Positions 45,169-56,629 of a stretch of 64,000 nucleotides of DNA are shown here, piece after piece. The stretch is taken from assembly GCA_946122785.1 (NCBI GenBank), contig CAMGYJ010000006.1, positions 66,961,676-67,025,675 of the forward strand, read 5' to 3'. The notes under the pieces were generated by a model. That model had not been told where the DNA came from. It saw only the letters and a list, made by a program, of their open reading frames with translations, and did no database searches. The stretch comes from Linum tenue (Eukaryota; Streptophyta; Magnoliopsida; Malpighiales; Linaceae). The first letter of the stretch is position 1; the number at the start of each line of letters is the position of its first letter. A program made the translations under genes and the position numbers.

Positions 45169-47010
45169 CGTTATAATTCCAGAAATTGAATAAGTTGAAT
45201 GACAGACGGGGACCGAGCCCGCCATAACGGCTGCTTTTTGGTGAAAAATTAAGATACTTTGTATAGAGAGTTTTGACTTTTCCTTTTCCAAAGTGTGCTC
45301 TGGTTTTGTATTTGTATTGAGTGGGGACTGATGATCTCTTTTTCAGAAAGTCACATCCAATCTTTTCCCTTTTAGCTTCTATTCTTCTCCTTTTCCTTTT
45401 CCTATGTGACCACTGACGAGACAACAAACACTATTTGAATTTGGAAACAAATCAACAATAAAGTGGAAATTTCTTGGTTTGTGCTTCTTCCATTGTTGTG
45501 GTTGCCTGAGAGCTTTTTGATATTTGTGTTTTGAGGCAAGAAATGAACCCATTTGGTTGGGAGTCGATCATATATATTTTGTTGGTTCAGGTTTTATCTT
45601 TCCAGCGTAGAACACAATACTACCTCCAAGACCCAAGTGCACTAAAAATCAGCAAAGATGCAAAATAATATCTCACGATTCCATGCAAATGGATCTATTT
45701 ATTCGTGTGAAACTAAATGCAACATCTTTAACATAAACGTTTTAGGAAAAGTTGTCAACCCGGTTTAGTCCGCTGGAATAAGTGTATTGAGAGTTAACGG
45801 TCCGATCGCTTTATCTCGATTTAGCTTGGATATATATATGAAAAAATTATTATATTGTTAATATATATTATAAATTATATACAATCTCATATAACATATG
45901 AGTAATAACATATAATATTACACAAAAGTAATAGGTCGTACTTGAATTCAACATATAGTGAAAATTCACACACACTTATATAACATCAATGATCAAATGT
46001 TCAACTTAGAATTTCAAATATACGGTTAGGCAAAGAGGAAAATCGAAAAAGAGGCACATTTCACAAACCAAATGAAAAACGACGCCGTTTGACATGTAAC
46101 CCGATAACCTTGCAGAGGGTCAGCCCGCGGATGTGTGGCTCGTTTTTCTCACCGGATCAGGGTTAAAACCGATCGACTGGTAGGTTGATAACCTTACTTC
46201 ATATTAACATAATATATTGTTAGAAAAAATATTGAACAAACTTATTTTGTGGTAGATTATTTTATGGTCTAGGTTATATTTTCAACTCTAGCCTGTAAAA
46301 CCACACAAAACCAAATCGTATCATCATATCAAGAAGTTTTGTATCCTAGCCGCTCTCTTTTTATTACCCGATCAATCAGTTTAATTAATATAATGTACTT
46401 TATCATGTTTAATTGCATGATCATGACGCAAGCATAAATTTAGTTGTTTAATTGATACAAAGACAAACATAATTCAAACAAAATACGATCAAATCCCAAG
46501 CAAATAAAAGAATATTATATGAATATAAAACTTTCTTGCTCGTTTGTTATGACAATTGAGAAATGTTAAAATAAAGGTAACAAACAAAGTGATCACCGCC
46601 AAAAGTAGGACAGAAGGCAAAATCACAAAAGAAAACTGAAAACTAAAATGAAAATTCTGACCGCTGATGCCTATACTAACCCAACAGAACGAAATCTGCT
46701 ACAAATACAGCCAAATTGACATATATCACTGCTGCAACAAATTAAGGATACAAAAACAAAACGAAATGAAAGAATAAAAACCTATAAAACAACAAATAAA
46801 GAGTAGGCGTACGCTACTTCGTCACTCTTCCTACACAAAAAAAAAGTAAGGAGCAGAGGACACAAAGTGACAAAACAATTACAAATGGGCAGAAGCAACA
46901 ATGTTTGCTTGCGCAATTTTTGTTTTTTTTTTCTAGAAAGCTTGCACAAATTTTGGTGGAACAGATTTGAATTGTTTAATCATGTTTAGTTCTCATTTTA
47001 TTGAATGACA
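45169..47010 (+). other. Upstream spacer of copy C (5' part missing), no gene
   Basis: Matches copy A from about 14810, without the hAT-type insertion. No gene or RNA is seen. Confidence 0.63.
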
Positions 47011-47019
47011 TAAAAAAAG

Positions 47020-47588
47020 ACTTGCTATTCGTCGTCCTAAATATTACTAAAAGACGTCCTAAGTTTAATGCATATTTACCTTTTTGTCCATTTAAGATTT
47101 TTAAATCAAAATAAAAAACAAACCTACCCATCCAATATCCCTTCTCCCGCCCAGCTGTATTTTGTCGCTGGCAGAACTCCTTCCCACATCCTCCGCCAAC
47201 GAAACCCTCCAAAGCTGGCGGAAGGTCGACTGCGCCGCTTCTTGCCGGAGAAGATGATTGGAAAAGGTAAGCTCTCGATCCATCCGTTCTTCTCATGACC
47301 TGAAAATCCCTCTGTACAAAACCTGAAAACAGCTGATCTGTTCTCCACTGGTCGGAGGGTGGAGAGATAGAGAAGTTGTTCTTTATCCGTTGGTCGGAAC
47401 GCAGCAACGTGGTTGTTCGCCCTCTGGTCAGAAAGCAGCCCCGCGCGGGTTTATCCATTGGTCGAACGCAGCGAAGCTTTAGTTTACCCTATGGTCAAAA
47501 ATTGAATTTGGACTAATTGGTAAATTGCATATTAAAATTAGGACGTCAAATAGTAAATTTAGGACCTCAAATGAAATAGGCATTTCAG
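47020..47588. mobile_element. MULE with exon-like piece, copy C
   Basis: 569 bp, with perfect 9-bp target duplications taaaaaaag at 47011-47019 and 47589-47597. The exon-like piece reads ATG ATT GGA AAA G then gtaagc. Confidence 0.8.
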
Positions 47589-47635
47589 TAAAAAAAGGTC
47601 AGGTTGCCGAGCTGTATTCCTCTTCTCATCTCTCC

Positions 47636-47641
47636 TATAAA
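47636..47641 (+). promoter_or_regulatory. TATA box, copy C
   Basis: TATAAA 52 bp before the leader ATG at 47694. Confidence 0.58.
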
Positions 47642-47693
47642 GGCTGGAAACCCTTCGTCGCCTTCAACCACCAAAAAGAGAAGAAGCAGAGCA

Positions 47694-47999
47694 ATGTCGA
47701 AAACCCCATCCTCCTCCGCCCCTCCTTCCCCTCTCCATCTCACCGCCGCAGCCAACTCTTCCTCCCCGCAGCCGACGCCGGGGCCCGTCTCCTCCTCCCC
47801 ATGTTCGTGCTCCCATCTCCTTGTCATCAGCCATCGTCGGCAGTTCTTCCACCCCACGCCGGAGTTCTTCCCAGGCAACGATGCTGATGAGGTCAATGTC
47901 ATCCCCCTTCCAGCCAAAAGCTCTGTGGAGATCGGATCCACAACATCCTCCACTCACTCTACAATCTGGTCCTCGCACTCCATGCCCACAGCAGGATGA
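47694..47999 (+). CDS. Leader ORF, copy C
   Basis: 101 codons starting MSKTPSSS, with the same 14-bp deletion as A and B and ending at TGA 47997-47999. As in A, it cannot read into the array frame. Confidence 0.38.
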   Translation: MSKTPSSSAPPSPLHLTAAANSSSPQPTPGPVSSSPCSCSHLLVISHRRQFFHPTPEFFPGNDADEVNVIPLPAKSSVEIGSTTSSTHSTIWSSHSMPTAG

Positions 48000-50900
48000 A
48001 CCTTCTGCCCCGTCATCCGCCGCAGGCAACTCTCCCTCCCGGCAGCCGACGTCGGGCCCAGTCTCCTCCTTCGCTGTTCCTCCTCCCCATGTCCGTGCTC
48101 CCATCTCCTCGTCGTCAGCCGTCGTCGGCAGTTCTTCCACCCCACACCAGAGTTCTTCCCAGGTAACGATGCTGATGAGGTCGATGTCATCCCCCTTCCG
48201 GTCAAAAGCTCTGTGGAGATCGGATCCACAACATCCTCCACTCACTCTACAATCTGGTCCTCGCACTCCATGCCCACAGCAGGATGAACCTTTTGCCCCG
48301 TCATCCGCCGCAGCCAACTCTTCCTCCCCGCAGCCGACGCCGGGCTCAGTCTCCTCCTTCGCTGTTCCTCCTCCCCATGTCTGTGCTCCCATCTCCTCGT
48401 CGTCAGCCGTCGTCGGCTGTTCTTCCACCCCACACCGGAGTTTTTCCCAGGCAACGATGCTGATGATGTGGATGTCATCCCCCTTCCGGCCAAAAGCTCT
48501 GTGGAGATCGGATCCACAACATCCTCCACTCACTCTACAATCTGGTCCTCGCACTCCATGCCCACAGCAGGATGAACTTTCTGCCCCGTCATCCGCCGCA
48601 GCCAACTCTTCCTCCCCGCAGCCGACGCCGGGCCTAGTCTCCTCCTTCGCTGTTCCTCCTCCCCATGTCCGTGCTCCAATCTCCTTGTCATCAGCCGTCG
48701 TCGGGAGATCTTCCACCCCACACCGGAGTTCTTCCCAGGTAACGATGCTGATGAGGTCGATGTCATCCCCCCTCCGGCCGAAAGCACTGTTGAGTTCGGA
48801 TCCACAACATCCTCCACTCACTCTACAATCTGGTCCTCGCACTCCATGCCCACAACAGGATGAACCTTCTGCCCCATCATCCGCCGCAGCCAAATCTTCC
48901 TCCCCGCAGCCGACGCCAGGCCCAGTCTCCTCCTTCGCTGTTCCTCCTCCCCATGTCCGTGCTCCCATCTCCTCGTCGTCAGCCGTCGTCGGCAGTTCTT
49001 CCACCCCACACCGGAGTTCTTCCCTGGCAACGATGCTGATGAGGTCGATGTCATCCCCCTTCCGGCCAAAAGCTCTGTGGAGATCGGATCCACAACATCC
49101 TCCACTCACTCTACAATCTGGTCCTCGCACTCCATGCCCACAGCAGGATGAACCTTCTGCCCCGTCATCCGCCACAACCAACTCTTACTCCCCGCAGCCG
49201 ACGCCGGGCCCAGTCTCCTCCTTCGCTGTTCCTCATCCCCATGTCCGTGCTCCCATCTCCTCGTCGTCGGCAGTTCTTCCGCCCCACACCAGAGTTCTTC
49301 CCAGGCAACGATGCTGATGAGGTCGATGTCATCCCCCTTCCGGTCAAAAGCTCTGTGGAGATCGGATCCACAACATCCTCCACTCACTCTACAATCTGGT
49401 CCTCGCACTCCATGCCCACAGCAGGATGAACCTTCTGCCCCGTCATCCGCCGCAGCCAACTCTTCCTCCCCGCAGCCGACGCCGGGCTCAGTCTCTTCAT
49501 TCGCTGTTCCTCCTCCCCATGTCCGTGCTCCCAACTCCTCGTCGTCAGCCGTCGTCGGCTGTTCTTCCACCCCACACCGGAGTTCTTCCCAGGCAACGAT
49601 GCTGATGAGGTCGATGTCATCCCCCTTCCGGCCAAAAGCTCTGTGCAGATCGGATCCACAACATCCTCAACTCACTCTACAATCTGGTCCTCGCACTCCA
49701 TGCCCACAGCAGGATGAACCTTCTGCCCCGTCATCCGCCGCAGCCAACTCTTCCTCCGCGCAGCCGACGCCGGGCCTAGTCTCCTCCTTCGCTGTTCCTC
49801 CTCCCCATGTCCGTGCTCCCATCTCCTCGTCGTCAGCCGTCGTCGACAGTTCTTCCACTCCACACCGGAGTTCTTCCCAGGCAACGATGCTGATGATGTC
49901 AATGTCATCCCCCTTCCGGCCAAAAGCTCTGTGGAGATCGGATCCACAACATCCTCCACTCACTCTACAATCTGGTCCTCGCACTCCATGCCCACAGCAG
50001 GATGAACCTTCTGCCCCGTCATCCGCCGCAGCCAACTCTTCCTCCTCGCAGCCGACGCCGTGCCTAGTCTCCTCCTTCGCTGTTCCTCCTCCCCATGTCC
50101 TTGCTCCCATCTCCTTGTCATCAGCCGTCGTCGGGAGTTCTTCCACCCCACACCGGAGTTCTTCCCAGGTAACGATGCTGATGAGGTCGATGTCATCCCC
50201 CCTCCGGCCGAAAGCTCTGTTGAGATCGGATCCACAACATCCTCCACTCACTCTACAATCTGGTCATCGCACTCCATGCCCACAGCAGGATGAACCTTCT
50301 GCCCCGTCATCCGCCGCAGCCAAATCTTCCTCCCCGCAGCCGACGCCAGGCCCAGTCTCCTCCTTCGCTGTTCCTCCTCCCCATGTCCGTGCTCCCATCT
50401 CCTCGTCGTCAGCCGTCGTCGGCAGTTCTTCCACCCCACACCGGAGTTCTTCCCAGGCAACGATGCTGATGAGGTCGATGTCATCCCCCTTCCGGCCAAA
50501 AGCTCTGTGGAGATCGGATCCACAACATCCTCCACTCACTCTACAATCTGGTCCTCGCACTCCATGCCCACAGCAGGATGAACCTTCTGCCCCGTCATCC
50601 GCCGCAACCAACTCTTCCTCCCCGCAGCCGACGCCGGGCCCAGTCTCCTCCTTCGCTGTTCCTCATCCCCATGTCCGTGCTCCCATCTCCTCGTCGTCAG
50701 CCGTCGTCGGCAGTTCTTCCACCCCACACCGGAGTTCTTCCCAGGCAACGATGCTGATGAGGTCGATGTCATCCCCCTTTCGGCCAAAAGCTCTGTGGAG
50801 ATCGGATCCACAACATCCTCAACTCACTCTACAATCTGGTCCTCGCACTCCATTCCCACAGCAGGATGAACCTTCTGCCCCGTCATCCGCCGCAGCCAAC

Positions 50901-51453
50901 TCTTCCTCCCCGCAGCCGACGCCGGGCCCAGTCTCCTACTTCACTGTTCCTCCTCCCCATTTCCGTGCTCCCATCTCCTCCTCGTCAGCCGTCGTCGGCA
51001 GTTCTTCCACCCCACACTGGAGTTCTTCCCAGGCAACGATGCTGATGAGGTCGATGTCATCCTCCTTCCGGCCAAAAGCTCTGTGGAGATCGGATCCACA
51101 ACATCCTCCACTCACTCTACAATCTGGTCCTCGCACTCCATGCCCACAGCAGGATGAACCTTCGGCCCCGTCATCCGCCGCAGCCAACTCTTCCTCCCCG
51201 CAGCCGACGCCGGGCCCAGTCTCCTCCTTCGCTGTTCCTCCTCCCCATGTCCGTGCTCCCATCTCTTCGTCATCAGCCTTTGTCGGCAGTTCTTCCACCC
51301 CACACTGGAGTTCTTCCCAGGCAACGATGCTGATGAGGTCGATGTCATCCCCCCTCCAGCCGAAAGCTCCGTGGAGCTCGGATCCACAACATCCTCCACT
51401 CACTCCACAATCTGGTCCTCGCACTTCATGCCCACAGCAGGATGAACCTTCTG
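47745..51453 (+). repeat. 288-bp coding minisatellite, 13 units (copy C)
   Basis: Unit starts at 47881, 48169, 48457, 48745, 49033, 49311, 49599, 49887, 50175, 50463, 50751, 51039 and 51327. A 10-bp deletion near 49265 splits the frame into 47881-49317 and 49311-51530. The last five units match the order of variants in copy B. Confidence 0.95.
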
Positions 51454-51491
51454 TCCCGATTCCTCGGTCTCAGCGGACAGAAACCGTCAAA

Positions 51492-52259
51492 ATGGCATCC
51501 TGGAGGTTGTTTCCTATGACTCTTCCATAGGAGTTAGGTAAACCCACCTCTCGGTCGCTTTTCATTGAGATTTTTAAAAGACTTCCAGACACATTTGTGT
51601 GGTTTCTGCTATCCATTGTGTGCTTCGCTATACACCTATGGACGTTCCACTACACTAGCCTGTCCAGAAAATTCCATCCCAAAGGCTTCTTGATCCCTAC
51701 TGCGGTTGTGCTAGGCAGTGTCATCTTTCTATACTTCTGGACTGTTTCTAGGTTTAGGACGGCTGAAATATTTCGTAGGAGGTACGGTTACATAGCCAGA
51801 ACAGTGGGGTTTTGTGGGGGAGTATTAATCAGCGCTTCTTACCTTCTGTTAGGGGAATCTGCATTTAACTATTGTATCTTCCTCCTGACGCTCATCGTCA
51901 TTTTTGCCTTGGCCTTCTTGGCGCTTAGGCTATCCACCGACTTTAATGTCGTAAATGGGCTATTTGCGTCATTGATTACTTACACCCTTCGGCTTATAAA
52001 GAGTCAAATTGCTTGCCATCCTAATTGCGGTCATGAGCTGAAGAGATTCGATCTGGAAACTCCTTATCCGTACATAATCCTCTTTGCTACTATCTTCACT
52101 GTGCTCTTCCGCCACTACTTCGATAGTAGGGCTTTGGAGGCCGACGAGGAGGGGGCCGAGAGAGGCGGCGATGCTGTGAATGAGAGGGCGCCGGGTTTCG
52201 GAGAATGGATCAACGATGTATGGCTATGTGTCATTCATATTTGGAATACTTATATCTGA
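51492..52259 (+). pseudogene. Multi-pass membrane protein, copy C, stopped at codon 13
   Basis: Same 768-bp frame as A and B, but codon 13 is TAG (51528-51530, from AAG). The frame is otherwise open to 52259. There is no in-frame ATG after codon 9, so reinitiation within this ORF is not possible from AUG. It also has a Trp67Leu change. The array frame at 49311-51530 ends at this same stop. Confidence 0.82.
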
Positions 52260-53009
52260 ATTTCGTTTCTCATGTTGTCTTTTTTATGTAAGAAAGAGAG
52301 GTTATTTGGAATACTTAGTTTGAATCAAATTGAATCTCTCTTGAATTAACAGTAGCTTTCTCATTGATTTTGTTTCATTGTTAAATTCTATACATCTATA
52401 GATGTGCAAGGGTATGAGGTGTCTTGAAAATAAACTGTGAATGATGATCTGTTGAGTCACTTGTTTATGGTCCATACAAACAACCAGCTTACTCTTGTTT
52501 GATTCAAATGTGCACAAGTATATGTGATGCAGTAATGCTTTGAAGCCATAGAGCTGACTATTGAGTACTTGGTACGAAAGATATTGGAATTATAACTAAA
52601 ACTAGGGTTGTATGAAGAATGGATTTTGAAAACCTTTATCGATAATAATAATCTCATTCATAGAATATAGGGGAATAGTAGAGATAAATAAGTGGTTTGG
52701 ATGGATTAATTCTTAGTATAATATTTCTAGAGTTAAATAACTAATTAATTGTTCATGACTTAATCTCCACCCTAACAAACCACATAAGACTGATTAGCTG
52801 ATGAACCCAAAATTACATCATCTACCATTGCATACACGTGCATGTGAAAGAAGAAAGCACAATTATATTACACTCCTAGTACACCCTAAGTACACATGGC
52901 ATATGACGTGGGGTAGTTATGGGTAGGTTTTGGTTCCTTGACCCTCAAAGCAGCAATCACCCTTTACCCATTACCTATTAACCCACACGTGGAAAGAAAG
53001 AAAAGTGTG
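52260..53009 (+). other. Downstream spacer of copy C
   Basis: Matches 33949-34698 and 44061-44810. No gene or RNA is seen. Confidence 0.6.
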
Positions 53010-53017
53010 TAAATGGG

Positions 53018-53770
53018 TAGGGGTGAACAAACACACCCGCAAACCGATCCATCCGTCCAATCCGACCCAACCCACCCGTATTTATCGCTAAAACAAAGGT
53101 TTTGGGTTTGGGGGAGGGTTTTCTTTTGTACAACCCGCCTCTTTTGGGTTGGGTTTGGATTTTGGATTACACAACCCATAGAACCCGACCCAACCCCTGT
53201 TCCAACTATTAGTATGAGTTTGAATCTAAAAAATATTTATGTAGTATATAGTCATATACTTATGAGAAAATTAAGATATTTCGCCATGTTTTTCTCTCAT
53301 GGTCTCCCTAATCTAATGCATTCTTCGACTTAAAGTTTATACATAAATTGAATATAGTTATGATTCACGTAATCCTTTTTCTTGTATACAATTTTAATAG
53401 AATAACATATGATGGATGCGTTTGTTTATAACATTTTTAGTCTAATTCAACAAATATCGTGAAAAAACAAGACATGTTGAAGTAAATTAAATTATATTAA
53501 AATTTAAACAACATTTGTGAATTTTCATACCTTTCACCTTGGTTCATTCGTTTGAAATTTTAATTAGTTTAAAAAAAAATTATGATGTAGAATAATTATA
53601 TATTTTATGTTGGGTTGGGTTTTTACTTAAAAATATCGCCAACCCGACCCAACCCAATTAGAAACAAAACGTAGTGTTTAAAATTTTTTGAGTGGATTTG
53701 AGTTTGATATTTCCAAAACCGGGTGATTAAAATGACTAAACTCGAACCACCCGACCCATGTACACCCCTA
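53018..53770. mobile_element. hAT-like element, copy C
   Basis: Complete copy with taggggtg ... caccccta ends and taaatggg duplications at 53010-53017 and 53771-53778. Confidence 0.85.
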
Positions 53771-53778
53771 TAAATGGG

Positions 53779-54128
53779 TGCTTGAATAAAGCTTCCCCTA
53801 CCATTCCGCGTGGCTCAAAAGGAGAAGGTAAATATTTTTACTCACATTTTGTTCTCTAAGACATCATACACTTACACGTGGAAAGGGAGGTGTAAATACT
53901 AATTATTGGTTTCGAGGGAGAAAGACCAAAGGCTAGCATTGGTCATTTCTCCAACCAATCACCATTCAACTCTTCCTTTTTACCATAATCAACTAGGGTG
54001 GGAAATGTAGACCAAACGGTATAGAGAATTGAGGTCTAGATACTTAGTATGCACCGTGAGATTATAACTATGGTTTGGTTTGGTTTACGATCTTCTTCTT
54101 TAGTGTGGTCTAAAGTGGTCAGGACCGA
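53779..54128 (+). other. AT-rich DNA, no gene seen
   Basis: Counterpart of 35466-35815 in copy A. Nothing else is seen. Confidence 0.55.
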
Positions 54129-54399
54129 TGTGGGAACCCCGACCCTTGGTTAGGGAGAGAGGGCCAGCTCGGCAAAGAGGGGGGGGGGGAAGAGTGGCAA
54201 ACTTGTGATTTATGTTATTTTCGGTTTACTGCTACTGAAGGATACAACTCATTAGTTTTGGGAATTAAGCAATAATAATCAGAAATTCTCAATCCCTAAT
54301 TCCTCTTCTCTCTCTCTTGTTCTTCCCCAATTATCCAAATCCCTAAACTCTTCTCTTCTCAATCCCTAAATTCCCAATTGGGATTTCTTGTGTCTTACA
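54129..54399 (+). repeat. 5' LTR
   Basis: 271 bp, tgtggg...ttaca, with an 11-base G run. Confidence 0.92.
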
Positions 54400-54401
54400 T
54401 C

Positions 54402-54413
54402 TGGTATCAGAGC
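54402..54413 (+). other. Primer-binding site, initiator tRNA-Met
   Basis: tggtatcagagc, two bases after the 5' LTR. Confidence 0.88.
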
Positions 54414-54425
54414 CTGCGATCGTCG

Positions 54426-54671
54426 ATGAGTTCTTCCCAACTCTCGGATCTGTCGTGGGCAGATTTGCGGGACAGGGCCCGCCGCATCGGCCGCCGTTGG
54501 CTGCCCGCCGAGCCGGCGATCGAGCCTTCCGTCGCCACCCCAATCGAGCGCCCCCTTCGTCGGCCGAGGCCGCCCCGCACGCTGGAGGAGAGCGGGCCGA
54601 GTAGTGCCCCGTGGTGGTCGAGGCCGCGCCACGCGCTGGAGAGGAGCGGGCCGAGCGGCCCCCTGCGGTGA
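54426..54671 (+). pseudogene. gag remnant
   Basis: The ATG at 54426 gives 81 residues (MSSSQLSDLSWADLRDRARR...), then a stop. No capsid domain or CCHC knuckle is present before the protease, so most of gag is deleted. The same deletion is in the copy A fragment, so it predates the first segment duplication. Confidence 0.75.
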
Positions 54672-55063
54672 CCGCCGCGATCGAAGCCGGCTCGCCCCGC
54701 CCGACTGAGCCGAGCCTCTCGCTGCACTCGGTGGCGGGATGGTCTTCGCCGGGTACTCTTCATTTTAGGGCTCGAGTCGAGGAGCGCGTGGCCATCACCC
54801 TGGTCGACAGCGGAGCTTCCTTGAATTTTGTGGGAGAGGAGTTTGCCAAGCACCTGCAGCAGGTGCCGACGGCCGCCGATCCCATGGTAGTGAAGGTGGA
54901 GAATGGTGCCCCCTTGCAATGTGAATGGGATTTTCGAGGTATTTCTATGGAAATTCAAGGTCTGAGCATAACCACTGATCTGTATGTGCTGCCAATCAGG
55001 GGATTCGACATCATTCTGGGAGTTCCGTGGCTGTATAGTCTGGGACCCGTGACCAGTGATTGA
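54611..55063 (+). pseudogene. Retropepsin-like protease region
   Basis: A 150-codon open stretch in a different frame from the gag remnant. The aspartic protease motif DSGAS is at residues 66-70 (LVDSGASLNF) and the family's ILGVPWL follows near the C-terminus. Ends at TGA 55061-55063, separating it from reverse transcriptase. Confidence 0.8.
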
Positions 55064-55069
55064 CAGTGG

Positions 55070-55800
55070 TTGACCATGCGTTTCAAATGGAGGGATAAGG
55101 AGTGGATTTTGCAGGGCCTGGCCACTGTTGTCGGCTCCATCTCGTTCAAGGACTGCGGCCCGGATGGCAAGGTCGAGTTGGCCATTCTGTGCTGGCCGAT
55201 CGAGGGAGGGACGCGGCAGGTGCTCCACCCGGAGCTGCAGGAGTTGCTGGGCACTATTCGGATTTGTTCGACACTCCCGCTGCCTTACCTCCCCATAGAC
55301 TGGTTGATCACCAGATTCAGCTCAAGGAGGGAGTGGAGGCGGTGAATGTGAGACCGTACATGTATGGACATTCGCAGAAGGAGGAAATCGAGAGACAGGT
55401 CTCCGAGATGCTGACCACGGGCCTGATCCGACCGAGCACTAGCCCGTTCTCGTCGGGGATTTTGCTGGTGAGGAAGAAGGATGGGACGTGGCGATTCTGC
55501 ACTGATTATCGGGCGCTTAATGAGGCCACAGTGAAGGATCGCTTCTCCATTCCGACAGTGGACGATATGCTCGGCGAGCTTCATGGGTCCTGTTATTTCT
55601 CTAAGTTGGATTTGAGAGCGGGGTAACATCAGATCCGGATGCAGGAGGCGGACGTCCATAAAATAGCGTTTCGCACTCATAACGAGCACTATGAGTACCT
55701 AGTGATGCCCTTTGGGTTGTGTAATGCGCCCTCCACTATGAGTACCTAGTGATATCCTGATTTACAGCCCGTCATGGGCAGATCACTTGAGACATTTGCA
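55070..55800 (+). pseudogene. Reverse transcriptase region with catalytic part missing
   Basis: Fingers and early palm motifs are readable (LIRPSTSPFSSGILLVRKKD, WRFCTDYRALN, YFSKLDLRAG), with a frame change near 55300 and a TAA at 55624-55626. After [11 protein letters not shown] the sequence jumps to ILIYSPSWADHLRHLQEVF. The roughly 30-residue stretch between, with the first Asp of the catalytic pair, is absent. At the joint stands a 20-bp exact copy of 55687-55706 (at 55734-55753). Confidence 0.82.
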
Positions 55801-55816
55801 GGAGGTGTTCTAGATA

Positions 55817-56620
55817 TTGAGAAAGAACCAGTACTATATCAAGGCCTCTAAGTGCGAGTTCGGGGTACAGGAGGTGGAGTATCTGGGTCATATGGTGACT
55901 CCACAGGGTGTGAAGGTGAACCAGTCCAAGATTCAGGCGATGGTGGACTGGCCGGTTCTCGCGATGGTGACTAAGTTGCGGGGATTTTTGGGGATGACAG
56001 GTTATTATCGGAAGTTTGTGCAGGGTTATAGCATGATCGCCAGACCACTGATGGATCTACTGAAGAAAGGTGGGTTTTCCCGGTCACCAGCGGCGGAGGA
56101 CGCATTCCAGCGGCTCAAACAGGCGATGACTACCACCTCGACACTAGCATTGCCGGATTTTTCCAAGCCATTTGTTATTGAAGCGGATGCTTCGGGCAGA
56201 GGAATCGGGGCGGTGTTATCTCAGGACCGCCATCCCATCGCCTTTATGAGTAAGACACTGGCGCCGTCTAAGGAGGCGTGGTCGACATACAAGAAGGAAA
56301 TGCAGGCGATCATTACTGCAGCACAGACATGGCGGCCGTATCTCCCGGGGCAGAAATTTCACATATACACCGACCACCAGAGTTTGAAACACCTTTTAGA
56401 GCAGAGGGTGTCTACACCAGATCAGCATAAGTGGGTGTCGAAGCTGCTAGACTACGACTATGAGATCCATTACCGACTAGGGCCTACTAATGTGGTGGCA
56501 GATGGCCTATCTACGAAACCGGGTAGCGAGATCCTCGCCGCAGTGACAGGGCCAGTTTCGCAGTTTTGGGATGAGTTGCGGGCATCCATGAAGACCAGTC
56601 AGTATTTACAGGATTGCTAG
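55817..56620 (+). pseudogene. Reverse transcriptase thumb and RNase H
   Basis: Open for 267 codons. Thumb/connection motif YLGHMVTPQGVKV near residue 22, then Ty3-type RNase H with EADAS, KEMQAI, YTDHQSL and VVADGLS. Ends at TAG 56618-56620, in frame with the integrase that follows. Confidence 0.85.
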
Positions 56621-56629
56621 GAAATCGCC

